IMG/VR virus record: IMGVR_UViG_3300021962_000086
Coordinates: 1 to 64,000 of that record
Length of the DNA stretch: 64,000 nt
Strand: one strand, 5' to 3'
Origin: a virus
Shown: one piece after another, positions 1 through 6,542 of the stretch
How positions within the stretch are numbered: position 1 is the first letter of the stretch
Layout: each line of letters begins with the position of its first letter
Position numbers and translations under genes: made by a program
The notes under the pieces: model-generated
Databases searched by the model: none
Told to the model about the DNA's origin: nothing
What the model saw: only the letters and a program-made list of their open reading frames with translations

Positions 1-221
1 ACAGAAACTCTCAGGTAGACTTACAACATACTCACTGAAAACTGGATCGAACCTTATGGCGGTTTTAATTCTGTGAGATTTTTTTTCCATTCTATGAACC
101 TGTGAGTCAATTTTATATATGGAAAATTTTTTTTATTAGAGTGATATAGCTCTCTCGAATTTGGTTCGTTGTAGGTTAGAAGGACCCATCGAATTTAAAC
201 CACTGTCTTATAAGAATCAGT

Positions 222-241
222 GTGATACTCAGTGATACTCA
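222..241. repeat. Tandem 10-bp repeat
   Basis: Two perfect adjacent copies of GTGATACTCA, followed by the related word ACTCAGAG. It lies in the gene-free left end and shares the CTCAG core with the repeat cluster at 574-603. Confidence 0.8.
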
Positions 242-573
242 GAGCACTGCATGTAGGTCCCCCTCAGTGTTACTCAGAGTGTCACAGAATGACTGTCAGT
301 TCTTTATAGTCTATGGCATGTGATTGGAGTGCCTGTGCTGTCTACCTGCACATTCTACCATGTACTGCCAGACTATGCAATGTGTCTCAGTGGGTCTCAT
401 TGGTCCTGTGTGGGATTTTGTACTTTTGTGGGGGTAATACTTGACAATCTGCGAGTTCCATAGTACACTCGCTAAGTCAACATCCTCTGAGCACCTTTTT
501 GACACATTTATTACTCAATGAACAAAACACGCAACTACATTTTTTTAACTATTTTAAATGTTTCCGCATAACT

Positions 574-603
574 CACTCAGAGGACACTCAGAGACACTCA
601 GAG
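574..603. repeat. Three spaced copies of CACTCAGAG
   Basis: CACTCAGAG occurs at 574-582, 585-593 and 595-603, so the copies are 10-11 bp apart, about one helical turn. The cluster ends just beyond the stop of the 61-aa gene at 609. The spacing would suit a protein-binding array, but nothing else shows a function. Confidence 0.7.
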
Positions 604-608
604 GGGTG

Positions 609-794
609 CTATTTGCTGTCTAGGACATACACTTCGCATTGTTGTTCAGGGTACACCAAGAGGCAACAATAGGTCTCTCCGTTAATACCATCAGACGCAT
701 ACTTCTTGAAACAGATTGTTATGTATGCGTCGCTGATGAAATTAACAAATCCACTCAATCCTTTGTAAGTTACTGACTGTCCTTCAATGAACAT
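609..794 (-). CDS. Small conserved cyanophage protein, unknown function
   Basis: A 61-aa protein that opens with MFIEGQSVTYKGLSGFV. This resembles a small cyanophage family that begins MFIEGQ.VTY, a match made from memory. It looks like a small beta-rich fold with a C-terminal LLVYPE segment. It starts with ATG, has no clear Shine-Dalgarno, and is the last gene of the leftward small-gene run. No function is known. Confidence 0.7.
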   Translation of the reverse strand: MFIEGQSVTYKGLSGFVNFISDAYITICFKKYASDGINGETYCCLLVYPEQQCEVYVLDSK

Positions 795-961
795 GAGTTG
801 ACAAGTTGATAATCAGTGGAGTCTAATAGGTCTGCGATATGTGTAGGCAATTTGCCCTTACTTCCCCAGACATGTCTATACTGAATGATGAGTGCTCTGA
901 GCATACTTAACTGCTGGTGAGTTAGTTGTACTGTTAAGATAGACTCTTGAGATGTCATCAT
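770..961 (-). CDS. Small hypothetical protein
   Basis: A 63-aa ORF starting at one of two tandem ATGs (961 or 958). Its middle is rich in Leu, Gln and His and probably helical, followed by a GSKGKLP turn. It overlaps the next gene start (794) by 25 bases and the 56-aa ORF upstream by 86 bases in another frame, so at least one of these boundaries is uncertain. Function unknown. Confidence 0.45.
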   Translation of the reverse strand: MMTSQESILTVQLTHQQLSMLRALIIQYRHVWGSKGKLPTHIADLLDSTDYQLVNSCSLKDSQ

Positions 962-1046
962 TTTTTGCGTCGTCGATTGTTTTGTAATAATGGAGAATCT
1001 CTTTGTATAGAGAATCAGGATAATAATAAGGCGACTGACTTACCAT
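876..1046 (-). CDS. Small hypothetical protein, 3' end doubtful
   Basis: A 56-aa ORF whose ATG at 1046 sits just before the stop of the 54-aa gene at 1040, an arrangement typical of coupled genes here. The first 35 residues (Tyr-rich, then KTIDDAKNDD) look protein-like. The C-terminal part overlaps the 63-aa ORF in another frame and is low complexity. The true reading may end earlier or be shifted. Function unknown. Confidence 0.35.
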   Translation of the reverse strand: MVSQSPYYYPDSLYKEILHYYKTIDDAKNDDISRVYLNSTTNSPAVKYAQSTHHSV

Positions 1047-1204
1047 GTGGTGAGACATTCAATTTTAGGATATGAGGGGACATTTTCATCGACAGTATAA
1101 TCGTCTTGAAGAATGTTCCCTTTCTTATTATACCACAGATGATCAGGAATGTCATCCATTAGGGCATCAACTTTGTCGAAATAAATCCAATCGATCTTAG
1201 ACAT
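1040..1204 (-). CDS. Small hypothetical protein
   Basis: A 54-aa acidic protein beginning MSKIDWIYFDKVDALMDD and containing the segment DHLWYNKKGNILQDDYTVDE. It starts at ATG 1204, three bases after the stop of the 94-aa gene. Its stop overlaps the start region of the following ORF. The even composition and tight packing support a real gene. Function unknown. Confidence 0.6.
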   Translation of the reverse strand: MSKIDWIYFDKVDALMDDIPDHLWYNKKGNILQDDYTVDENVPSYPKIECLTTW

Positions 1205-1206
1205 GT

Positions 1207-1491
1207 TTAATACTCCTCTGAAGAAATGATTTCCAGGTTGGTGACATCAATGTCCTCTGACATTATATCACAAATACGGGCGATTTCCTTAGATGATGAT
1301 GCATTGAGATTGAACACAAAAACATCATCTTCATGGCGATTGATTATGATATTCACATGTTCTTCATATTTAGAGATGAAGTTAGCAACTGTGTGGGGGT
1401 CATCTTGACTGAATTGAATTGCGATTTGAGAGTTAGCGCCATTGTGAAACTTGATACCCTCAGCGAGTTTTTCAATCGAGAGACGAGACAT
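1207..1491 (-). CDS. Hypothetical protein
   Basis: A 94-aa acidic protein starting MSRLSIEKLAEGIKFHNG. It alternates beta-like (NIIINRHEDDVFVFNL) and helical segments and ends in a run of acidic residues. It is packed between neighbours with gaps of only 2-3 bases, so it is probably co-transcribed with them. No domain was recognised. Confidence 0.7.
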   Translation of the reverse strand: MSRLSIEKLAEGIKFHNGANSQIAIQFSQDDPHTVANFISKYEEHVNIIINRHEDDVFVFNLNASSSKEIARICDIMSEDIDVTNLEIISSEEY

Positions 1492-1494
1492 AAT

Positions 1495-1743
1495 TTAATC
1501 GGAAGAACGACGGGAATTGATGAAATCAGAAATGTGCAGTTCTGCTTCTTTCAGTGTATCATACTTTGCGAGTTCTGAATACTGATCTTCTTCTCCTCTG
1601 ACATGAATTGTATAACGAGGAGATGCATCATTGTCATAACTCACTTTGAACTCAGGAAAACATTCATCGGGCGTTCCATATTCATTCTCAGTATAACATT
1701 CGAGAACAAATGGAGGTTTATCTAATCTGAGAAAGTTTGTCAT
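1495..1743 (-). CDS. Hypothetical protein
   Basis: An 82-aa acidic protein. It has a beta-rich first half and then a helical segment, YDTLKEAELHISDFINSRR, of the kind seen in many small phage proteins. ATG at 1743. It is co-directional with the surrounding block. Function unknown. Confidence 0.7.
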   Translation of the reverse strand: MTNFLRLDKPPFVLECYTENEYGTPDECFPEFKVSYDNDASPRYTIHVRGEEDQYSELAKYDTLKEAELHISDFINSRRSSD

Positions 1744-1777
1744 TGTTGAATGTGAAATGCGATGTAATTATGTAGTT

Positions 1778-2077
1778 TCACTCTGCATTGAGATCAGGAA
1801 TGAAAGTCCATTCATAATGTCCATCCTCAGGATCTTGATCATCTACAATGAACTCAGAATGAATAGCATCAGCATTTCCAATGTTATCATCCTCCACATG
1901 CAAATAGAGTTGATTCAGCAAATGTGCGGACATTTGATCAATGCTCTCTTGACGATCGTTGATATGATCAAAATAACGAATCTCGCCCGTTTGAATATCA
2001 TCGAGGACATTCAGCAATTCTTGACCATTAGATGCGAATTGATCGAGGCACTGAATGAAGAATTGAGTTTGAGTCAT
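1778..2077 (-). CDS. Hypothetical acidic protein
   Basis: A 99-aa, strongly acidic protein starting MTQTQFFIQCLDQFASNGQ. The N-terminal half is predicted helical; the C-terminal half (EFIVDDQDPEDGHYEWTFIP) is extended and acidic. It follows the small membrane-protein gene by two bases. Function unknown. Confidence 0.7.
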   Translation of the reverse strand: MTQTQFFIQCLDQFASNGQELLNVLDDIQTGEIRYFDHINDRQESIDQMSAHLLNQLYLHVEDDNIGNADAIHSEFIVDDQDPEDGHYEWTFIPDLNAE

Positions 2078-2079
2078 GA

Positions 2080-2244
2080 TCAGTTAGCGGTGGATTGAAT
2101 GAGGTTAGCAGTCATGTGAAGTGCTTCACCAGTATTGTAACGAACGCCAGGAAAGACAATAAAACAAACAACGAAGATGATGCCAATGAGTTTCACTTTT
2201 TTAGGATCAGGTTTTTTGAATGTGAGATGCTTACGGCGTGACAT
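2080..2244 (-). CDS. Small single-pass membrane protein
   Basis: A 54-aa protein with a very basic N-terminus (about residues 1-18, rich in Lys and Arg), then one hydrophobic segment at about residues 19-34 (LIGIIFVVCFIVFPGV). The positive-inside rule predicts the N-terminus in the cytoplasm. Start ATG at 2244; stop TGA at 2080-2082 just before the ATG of the 99-aa gene. Possibly acts at the host inner membrane; function unknown. Confidence 0.65.
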   Translation of the reverse strand: MSRRKHLTFKKPDPKKVKLIGIIFVVCFIVFPGVRYNTGEALHMTANLIQSTAN

Positions 2245-2246
2245 AA

Positions 2247-2570
2247 TCAGGCGAAGATGTAACCGTTCTCGAAAGGACGCACCACATTGTTGTCACGAAT
2301 GAACCACTCATGATTCTTCTGAAAGATACCATCTTTGAGTGCATCTGCATGTGCATTGATGATAGCATTGAGGCGAGATTTGGTGGTGACAGACTGCCAA
2401 CCGCCATCAAACACTTCGAGGAAGTTATCACCCACAGTGGCAATATGATTGCCGTGCAGATATACTTTGCTGGTGTCATTCTCTGCGATATACTCTACAC
2501 TAGTGTTCGCAGATTTCCAGGAGATGCACTTCTGGATTGCGGCGTTCATTTGTGCTTCGATCTTGCGCAT
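2247..2570 (-). CDS. Conserved phage hypothetical protein
   Basis: A 107-aa protein starting MRKIEAQMNAAIQ, with LHGNHIATV, DGGWQSVTTKSRLNA and QKNHEWFI segments. I recall close relatives in many T4-like and other marine phages, always without a known function. ATG at 2570. A promoter-like region with a copy of the 27-bp box lies upstream (2571-2697), so this gene probably opens a transcription unit. Confidence 0.75.
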   Translation of the reverse strand: MRKIEAQMNAAIQKCISWKSANTSVEYIAENDTSKVYLHGNHIATVGDNFLEVFDGGWQSVTTKSRLNAIINAHADALKDGIFQKNHEWFIRDNNVVRPFENGYIFA

Positions 2571-2657
2571 GGTTTGAGAGTGTTAGTGAGTGGGGGTCGG
2601 TGTCCCTCCCCCTGATGTACATAGTATGGCACCTCTAGGGGGTCTGTGGGGGGTTTG

Positions 2658-2684
2658 GTGGACAGTTTGTCCTACTGGCACACC
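2658..2684 (-). promoter_or_regulatory. 27-bp repeated box, copy A
   Basis: First of four related boxes (2658, 3650, 4806, 5918). On the plus strand it starts GTGGACAGTTTG and ends CTGGCACACC. About 30-45 bases further toward the gene lies a CATACTAT-like -10 sequence. The box starts 87 bases upstream of the ATG of the 107-aa gene. Confidence 0.7.
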
Positions 2685-2697
2685 CCAGAGCATTTCT

Positions 2698-2904
2698 CTA
2701 CACATTGCCCCCGATAATACCATTCAGCACACTATCATCATAGAGATCTAAGATTTCATCTTTGAGTTCTTCCTCTGTACAATCTTTGTATGCATCCATT
2801 AACAAATCATGGCACATTTGAATGAGATCATTCATGTCCATTTGATCAACAATCATCTCGCAATAGTTAGATTTGAACTGTTGAAGTTGCTCGGGAGTCA
2901 TCAT
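2698..2904 (-). CDS. Conserved cyanophage acidic protein
   Basis: A 68-aa acidic protein starting MMTPEQLQQFKSNYCEMI. I chose ATG 2904 because its ATGA overlaps the stop of the 25-aa membrane peptide, and because the longer reading would begin with TTG inside that peptide. The pattern (a helical start, then EEELKDEILDLYDD) matches a cyanophage family I remember. Function unknown. Confidence 0.7.
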   Translation of the reverse strand: MMTPEQLQQFKSNYCEMIVDQMDMNDLIQMCHDLLMDAYKDCTEEELKDEILDLYDDSVLNGIIGGNV

Positions 2905-2978
2905 GCGTGGTTGACGAAGTTTTTGATGAAGATATACAGAAGGATCACAATACAGATCCAAACAATGAAACTAATCAT
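2901..2978 (-). CDS. 25-aa single-transmembrane microprotein
   Basis: A very short ORF encoding MISFIVWICIVILLYIFIK followed by NFVNHA. It is almost entirely one hydrophobic segment (about residues 2-18) with a short polar tail. It is joined on both sides by ATGA overlaps: the stop of the 106-aa gene overlaps its ATG, and its own stop overlaps the ATG of the 68-aa gene. That double coupling is the main evidence that it is translated. Confidence 0.6.
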   Translation of the reverse strand: MISFIVWICIVILLYIFIKNFVNHA

Positions 2979-3295
2979 GCTAAGATTGCCATTTCCATGT
3001 TGAGATTGTTGACACAAACTACACCACAGTAGTATGCATCCAACCAGTTATCAAAGGTCTCGATAACTTTACTCTCAGAAGAGAGAACATTACCACTCTC
3101 GTGATATTCTGTGATTTGGTATTGGCAGACAACAAATTGATCGACCCATTCGCTATCACTCAGCACAGCAGTGTGGATGATAGAAATATCATCGTTTTCT
3201 TTGAAACGATATACAGAACGAGAGTTCATGTGTGTGGCGCGGAGTTCATCGCCCCAGACAGTTTCTGCTTTCCAACCTTGAGAAAAAAGTGACAT
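2975..3295 (-). CDS. Hypothetical protein
   Basis: A 106-aa protein starting MSLFSQGWKAETVWGDELRA, mixed alpha/beta, with no Cys-pair or catalytic motif that I recognise. ATG at 3295. Its TGA overlaps the ATG of the 25-aa membrane peptide. Function unknown. Confidence 0.7.
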   Translation of the reverse strand: MSLFSQGWKAETVWGDELRATHMNSRSVYRFKENDDISIIHTAVLSDSEWVDQFVVCQYQITEYHESGNVLSSESKVIETFDNWLDAYYCGVVCVNNLNMEMAILA

Positions 3296-3331
3296 TTGTG
3301 TGTTAGTTAAGTGTGTGTGAGTTAGTGTTAA

Positions 3332-3568
3332 TCAGTCGTCCAATCCTTGAGTGGTGTCCCACATATCGTAGAACAAATCCCATGCAGGACCATCAGCAAC
3401 AAAGGAGGAACATTCTGCCTGATCGCATACCCAATCGTATGCCATATCGATGTCTGCGTTGTTAGCGTAGACGAAAGATTGCAGACCTTCGATTGCACTA
3501 ATGAAGGCAGGATCTTGCACCAGGGAGATGTAGACTTTGCCTTCAGGATTTCGGAGAATGGTGTTCAT
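3332..3568 (-). CDS. Hypothetical acidic protein
   Basis: A 78-aa protein starting MNTILRNPEGKVYISLVQDP and rich in Asp and Trp in its second half (YDWVCDQAE, WDLFYDMWD). ATG at 3568. It is the first gene downstream of box copy B and so probably starts a transcription unit. Function unknown. Confidence 0.7.
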   Translation of the reverse strand: MNTILRNPEGKVYISLVQDPAFISAIEGLQSFVYANNADIDMAYDWVCDQAECSSFVADGPAWDLFYDMWDTTQGLDD

Positions 3569-3649
3569 TTGAGAGAGTTAAGGGATTGTGGGGAGCGGTC
3601 CCCCCCGATGCAACTAATATAGGGCATTGGGGGGCGCTGTGCGCGTTTA

Positions 3650-3676
3650 GTGGACAGTTTGACCAACTGGCACACC
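3650..3676 (-). promoter_or_regulatory. 27-bp repeated box, copy B
   Basis: Plus-strand sequence starts GTGGACAGTTTG and ends CTGGCACACC; it differs from copy A at few positions. A TATATT-like -10 sequence lies about 30 bases toward the gene at 3568. The box directly abuts the stop of the 55-aa gene at 3677. Confidence 0.7.
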
Positions 3677-3844
3677 TCAGAAGAGGTGAGTCCATTGTTT
3701 ATGCTTTGCTGCTGTAATCCTTCCCTCTGCTAACATGTTGTCGCACACATTACAGAAAACTTGAAACTTTTCCTCACGGGTAAGTGTATGCGGTTGAGCA
3801 CAAGTTGCGATGACTTTGAGCATTTGTGCCTTGGAAGTAATCAT
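3677..3844 (-). CDS. Small conserved protein, ITxxxxxxWT family
   Basis: A 55-aa protein starting MITSKAQMLKVIATCAQP and ending EGRITAAKHKQWTHLF. The end resembles that of the 61-aa protein at 4540 (EGYITDSQYDRWTNPF), so the two are probably diverged paralogues. ATG 3844 overlaps the next start (ATGA). I remember similar proteins in other cyanophages. Function unknown. Confidence 0.7.
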   Translation of the reverse strand: MITSKAQMLKVIATCAQPHTLTREEKFQVFCNVCDNMLAEGRITAAKHKQWTHLF

Positions 3845-4053
3845 GGAAAAATAGGAGTGAGGATGTGACGATAGTCGATGGATTTGATACAGTAACCTGC
3901 GGCAGATGTGATTTCTTCGACTAGATCATCGCCATCATCTGCCTCCCAGAAAGTTCCAACATAGTCATCACAAAAGTCCTCAGTTTCTTGTTCAGTCATA
4001 GGATACAAATCATCCCCAAAGTCAAACTCAATGTAAGTGATTTGGAATTGCAT
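3841..4053 (-). CDS. Hypothetical acidic protein
   Basis: A 70-aa, very acidic protein (many Asp and Glu, net charge strongly negative) starting MQFQITYIEFDFGDD. ATG at 4053, coupled to the upstream gene by TGATG; a TTG three bases further up is a less likely start. Function unknown. Confidence 0.7.
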   Translation of the reverse strand: MQFQITYIEFDFGDDLYPMTEQETEDFCDDYVGTFWEADDGDDLVEEITSAAGYCIKSIDYRHILTPIFP

Positions 4054-4328
4054 CAAACCATCTCCAATTTAGGGGCGTTGGTAACTTCGAAGTTGTTGAA
4101 GTCTTTCATTCTTACAGACACATTAGGGGGCAACATGCTGAAAGAGTCATACAAAACCCAGTCATCTTCATGCTCTGCAATAACAGCAAAACCGAAGATT
4201 CCTGCGGTTGGCATCATAAACAAACCATGCTTTTCTGCATCTTTGAGTGATGCAAACCCTCTTGCAGTTATAGTCCAGGTGATGCCAGATTGATCACCAC
4301 CAAAGTATGCACAAATGAAATCAGTCAT
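4053..4328 (-). CDS. Hypothetical protein
   Basis: A 91-aa protein starting MTDFICAYFGGDQSGITWTI. I chose ATG 4328 because GGAGGT lies eight bases upstream, inside the end of the previous gene; the longer reading would begin with TTG. The sequence alternates strands and turns and contains no recognised motif. Confidence 0.7.
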   Translation of the reverse strand: MTDFICAYFGGDQSGITWTITARGFASLKDAEKHGLFMMPTAGIFGFAVIAEHEDDWVLYDSFSMLPPNVSVRMKDFNNFEVTNAPKLEMV

Positions 4329-4333
4329 GTTAA

Positions 4334-4501
4334 TCAACCTCCGAACATTTCTTCGAACAGTGGAGTTTCTTGAAACTTTTGCTGATCATACTGATCACGA
4401 ACCATCCAGATCTCTTGCTCAATCCATGCAAGTTCTGCGCGTTTCTTATCAAGTTTGACGCGAAGATCGTAGAGTTTTTGATTGCGTTCAGTGAGTGTCA
4501 T
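4334..4501 (-). CDS. Small coiled-coil protein
   Basis: A 55-aa protein starting MTLTERNQKLYDLRVKLDKK. Almost all of it is charged helix with heptad-like Leu, Ile and Val spacing, so a coiled coil is likely. Its last codons (GGAGGT) supply the ribosome-binding site of the following gene. Function unknown. Confidence 0.65.
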   Translation of the reverse strand: MTLTERNQKLYDLRVKLDKKRAELAWIEQEIWMVRDQYDQQKFQETPLFEEMFGG

Positions 4502-4539
4502 TGCAGGAAAAGCGGAGAGTTTAATGCGGTTTTTGCGGA

Positions 4540-4725
4540 TCAGAAGGGGTTAGTCCAGCGATCGTATTGTGAGTCGGTGATGTAACCTTCTTTGCAAAGT
4601 TGATCGGTGAAGTTATTCCATGCTTCACGCTTAGCGATAGTGTCGCCTTTCCACTGAGGTTTCTGAATTGTGAACACTTTCCAGTTGTAGCGGAATTGTG
4701 TGAGTGCTTGTGCTTTGGTAGTCAT
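4540..4725 (-). CDS. Small conserved protein, ITxxxxxRWTNPF family
   Basis: A 61-aa protein starting MTTKAQALTQFRYNWKVF and ending YITDSQYDRWTNPF. I chose the ATG at 4725; the longer ORF would run into a terminator and promoter region. Related in its last 15 residues to the 55-aa protein at 3677. First gene downstream of box copy C and of the terminator at 4781. Function unknown. Confidence 0.7.
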   Translation of the reverse strand: MTTKAQALTQFRYNWKVFTIQKPQWKGDTIAKREAWNNFTDQLCKEGYITDSQYDRWTNPF

Positions 4726-4780
4726 CAGAGTTAAGAGCGGTGGGGGTGGTTCCCTCCCCCTGATGCCTATAGTATGGCAC

Positions 4781-4802
4781 AAAAAAACGCCCCTGAGGGG
4801 CG
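4781..4802 (-). terminator. Intrinsic terminator
   Basis: On the minus strand, CGCCCC, a three-base loop and GGGGCG form a stem followed by seven T. It ends the transcript of the 96-aa gene (stop at 4827). A -10-like CATACTATAGG starts about ten bases further on, so transcription units are separated here. Confidence 0.8.
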
Positions 4803-4805
4803 CTG

Positions 4806-4832
4806 GTGGACAGTTTGACCAACTGTCTACCC
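4806..4832 (-). promoter_or_regulatory. 27-bp repeated box, copy C
   Basis: In this copy the core is a perfect inverted repeat: GACAGTT, five bases, AACTGTC. It overlaps the last codons of the 96-aa gene and lies immediately before the terminator stem. The symmetry suggests either a dimer-binding operator or an RNA hairpin. Confidence 0.7.
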
Positions 4833-5117
4833 AAATGCTGCCATGAGCGGATTTAGGTTAAGTTTCATGGCAGTGTAGGGGCGAGTATCATTAATGTCCA
4901 CAATCTTTCCTACTTGCGTTGAATTAATTGGGGCGTAATATTGTTGTGTCTTTGGGGCATAAAATCCCCAGATAGTGCTAACCTGATCGCTGTTATAACT
5001 GTACCTCCGATGATGAAGCAACCAAATACTAAGCATGCCCCTTTTGAAAGTTTTGACGGTGTAGGTATATCCTTCTGGGGCATCATGTATAAAAGAGGGA
5101 GGAAGTTCGAGTGTCAT
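4827..5117 (-). CDS. Hypothetical protein
   Basis: A 96-aa, Tyr-rich protein starting MTLELPPSFIHDAPEGYTYT. It looks beta-rich and has a basic patch (HHRRYSYNSD). ATG 5117 overlaps the previous stop (ATGA). Function unknown. Confidence 0.7.
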   Translation of the reverse strand: MTLELPPSFIHDAPEGYTYTVKTFKRGMLSIWLLHHRRYSYNSDQVSTIWGFYAPKTQQYYAPINSTQVGKIVDINDTRPYTAMKLNLNPLMAAFG

Positions 5118-5434
5118 TCGTCAGTGAGATGATCTTGGCATGCTATAGTATTTGGGTCACATTGTACATTCTCAGGTTTAACAAATCCTTGCATCCGACA
5201 ATAAAGATCAGCAGACTTCATCAAACCTTTTTCATAATAATCAACCCATGATTTCAATTCATCAACTACATCATCATAGAACATTTCAGGTGTCAGATTC
5301 TCATCACTAACATATTCTGCAATAATATCACAGAGACGATCTTTCAGATGTTGACGATAATCAGAATGTGTAGATGTAGGCACAGGATCACTCCAAAAGT
5401 CTTCCAAATCCTTGTCAGTTGCAGTAGTAATCAC
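5114..5434 (-). CDS. Hypothetical acidic helical protein
   Basis: A 106-aa acidic protein starting at GTG 5434, coupled as GTGA to the stop of the 50-aa gene. It contains helical segments such as HLKDRLCDIIAEYVSDE and ELKSWVDYYEKGLM. No internal ATG gives a sensible alternative start. Function unknown. Confidence 0.65.
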   Translation of the reverse strand: MITTATDKDLEDFWSDPVPTSTHSDYRQHLKDRLCDIIAEYVSDENLTPEMFYDDVVDELKSWVDYYEKGLMKSADLYCRMQGFVKPENVQCDPNTIACQDHLTDE

Positions 5435-5583
5435 TTACAAATCTCCATGAGTTTATCCATAACAGGGCGAAGATCTTCCTCTTCAGTAGCACTGAGATCG
5501 ATAAACATTTGCTCAATACACCAGAGCATCAAATCTGCTTGAGATTTGGTGACTTCAATAGTATTGAAAGTTGAGGTTGTCAT
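5431..5583 (-). CDS. Small acidic protein
   Basis: A 50-aa protein starting MTTSTFNTIEVTKSQADLML and ending DLRPVMDKLMEICK, probably two helices. ATG at 5583. Its TGA overlaps the GTG start of the next gene. Function unknown. Confidence 0.65.
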   Translation of the reverse strand: MTTSTFNTIEVTKSQADLMLWCIEQMFIDLSATEEEDLRPVMDKLMEICK

Positions 5584-5619
5584 TGATAGTTGAAAAGAAT
5601 GAACTACAGTTGTATTTAA

Positions 5620-5856
5620 TCAGCAACAAGCGGGAGAATAGTTGCTGGGTTCGGTGAGGAAATCAGTCACCTCATAGTTAAGATCAAGACGAGCATTGAC
5701 AGTTTCGATCATCTCTTTTTTGCTCATCAAACGCATGGATTTGGTTTGCTCATCGCCCATGAACTTGAGAGTATAAACAAACTTGTTGGAGAGAATAGCG
5801 TGAGGGCGAAACTCAACAACCATAGCGCGGGATTGACCTTGTGAAGTGAGTTGCAT
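5620..5856 (-). CDS. Conserved cyanophage hypothetical protein
   Basis: A 78-aa protein starting MQLTSQGQSRAMVVEFRPHA and containing LSNKFVYTLKFMGDE, a pattern I remember from other cyanophages. ATG at 5856 with AAAGGA a little upstream. A -10-like TATTAT (5883-5888) precedes it. Function unknown. Confidence 0.7.
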   Translation of the reverse strand: MQLTSQGQSRAMVVEFRPHAILSNKFVYTLKFMGDEQTKSMRLMSKKEMIETVNARLDLNYEVTDFLTEPSNYSPACC

Positions 5857-5880
5857 TTGATCGGTGTTCCTTTGACTCTC

Positions 5881-6420
5881 TTATAATACGGGAGGAGGGG
5901 GGGCAATGGGGTGAATGGTGGACACCTCGGCAACTGGCACAACAGTTTTGAACCGACTTGCATAATTGTATGCATAACGGGTACGATTACCGTGGATTCC
6001 CCACCCTAACCAATACCACGATTTGTCCATATAATACTCGATAGATCTACCAGACTTCTTTAGAATCGGTTCGAGTTGTTTCCACTGAGATTCATTAACC
6101 ATGTACCGAAGTTGTCCATCGAGACTGTTAGGATTGCAGTTGTACTTACGGCAGAATCTACCTAATCCAAAATAGCGATTCTCTGTAGTCCATTGAATCA
6201 AACCAAAACCACCACGCATGCATCGATTGTAGGGAACTCTTGCTCCACCTTCACAGATATTGGTCTTAAATCCACTTTCTGCCTTTATATTGCCCATGAC
6301 AGTTGCGAGAGCATTAACACCTCTAATTCCTCTCTTTTGTAGAAACTTGAGTGTTGCTTTCTCATTGTCGTTGCAATTAACGCATTGGACAATGGGGGCA
6401 GGAGGATGATCGTAAAGCAT
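5881..6420 (-). CDS. Phage tail lysozyme-type cell-wall hydrolase
   Basis: A 179-aa protein of the phage tail lysozyme family (Phage_lysozyme2-like). It probably cleaves peptidoglycan glycan strands, either at entry or at lysis. Residues about 20-165 form the domain: NEKATLKFLQKRGIRG, then NIKAESGF with a candidate catalytic Glu, then GGFGLIQWT and WGIHGNRTRYAYNYA. The C-terminus is Pro-rich (APPPPVL) and overlaps box copy D. No signal peptide is visible, so it needs a holin or virion delivery. Family assignment is from remembered cyanophage relatives. Confidence 0.8.
   Translation of the reverse strand: MLYDHPPAPIVQCVNCNDNEKATLKFLQKRGIRGVNALATVMGNIKAESGFKTNICEGGARVPYNRCMRGGFGLIQWTTENRYFGLGRFCRKYNCNPNSLDGQLRYMVNESQWKQLEPILKKSGRSIEYYMDKSWYWLGWGIHGNRTRYAYNYASRFKTVVPVAEVSTIHPIAPPPPVL
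5918..5943 (-). promoter_or_regulatory. 27-bp repeated box, copy D (degenerate)
   Basis: Plus-strand sequence starts GTGGACACCTC and ends AACTGGCACAAC. It keeps both ends of the other boxes but has a changed middle. It lies inside the 3' end of the lysin gene, upstream of the 78-aa gene at 5856. Confidence 0.5.
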
Positions 6421-6501
6421 TAAATCCGCCGTGTGTTATTCACGGAGTATAGAACATCTCTATATCGACTATAAAAACTGAATTGCTGTCGATTAGAGCA
6501 C

Positions 6502-6537
6502 AAAAGGTAGAACAGCAAAGTTCATTGCCATTCTACC
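6502..6537 (-). terminator. Intrinsic terminator
   Basis: On the minus strand, GGTAGAA and TTCTACC pair across an 18-base loop that can extend the pairing, followed by TTTT. It lies just beyond the stop of the HicA-like gene at 6543 and separates it from the lysin gene. Confidence 0.7.
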
Positions 6538-6542
6538 ATAAT

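Larger units (their letters stand above)
1..608. other. Gene-free, repeat-rich stretch
   Basis: No convincing gene was found on either strand in the first 600 bases. The stretch contains a tandem 10-bp repeat (GTGATACTCA, 222-241), further ACTCAGAG words near 241 and 271, and three CACTCAGAG copies at 574-603. T-rich tracts lie near 77-86, 130 and 540. It may be a regulatory or structural intergenic region upstream of genes outside the window, or the 3' end of the leftward small-gene block. No clear sigma-70 promoter or terminator hairpin was identified in it. Confidence 0.5.

Noticed and set aside
311-505. 64-aa minus-strand ORF starting with GTG
   Set aside because: Composition is not protein-like, the start is weak, and it runs through the repeat-rich stretch; no family was recognised.
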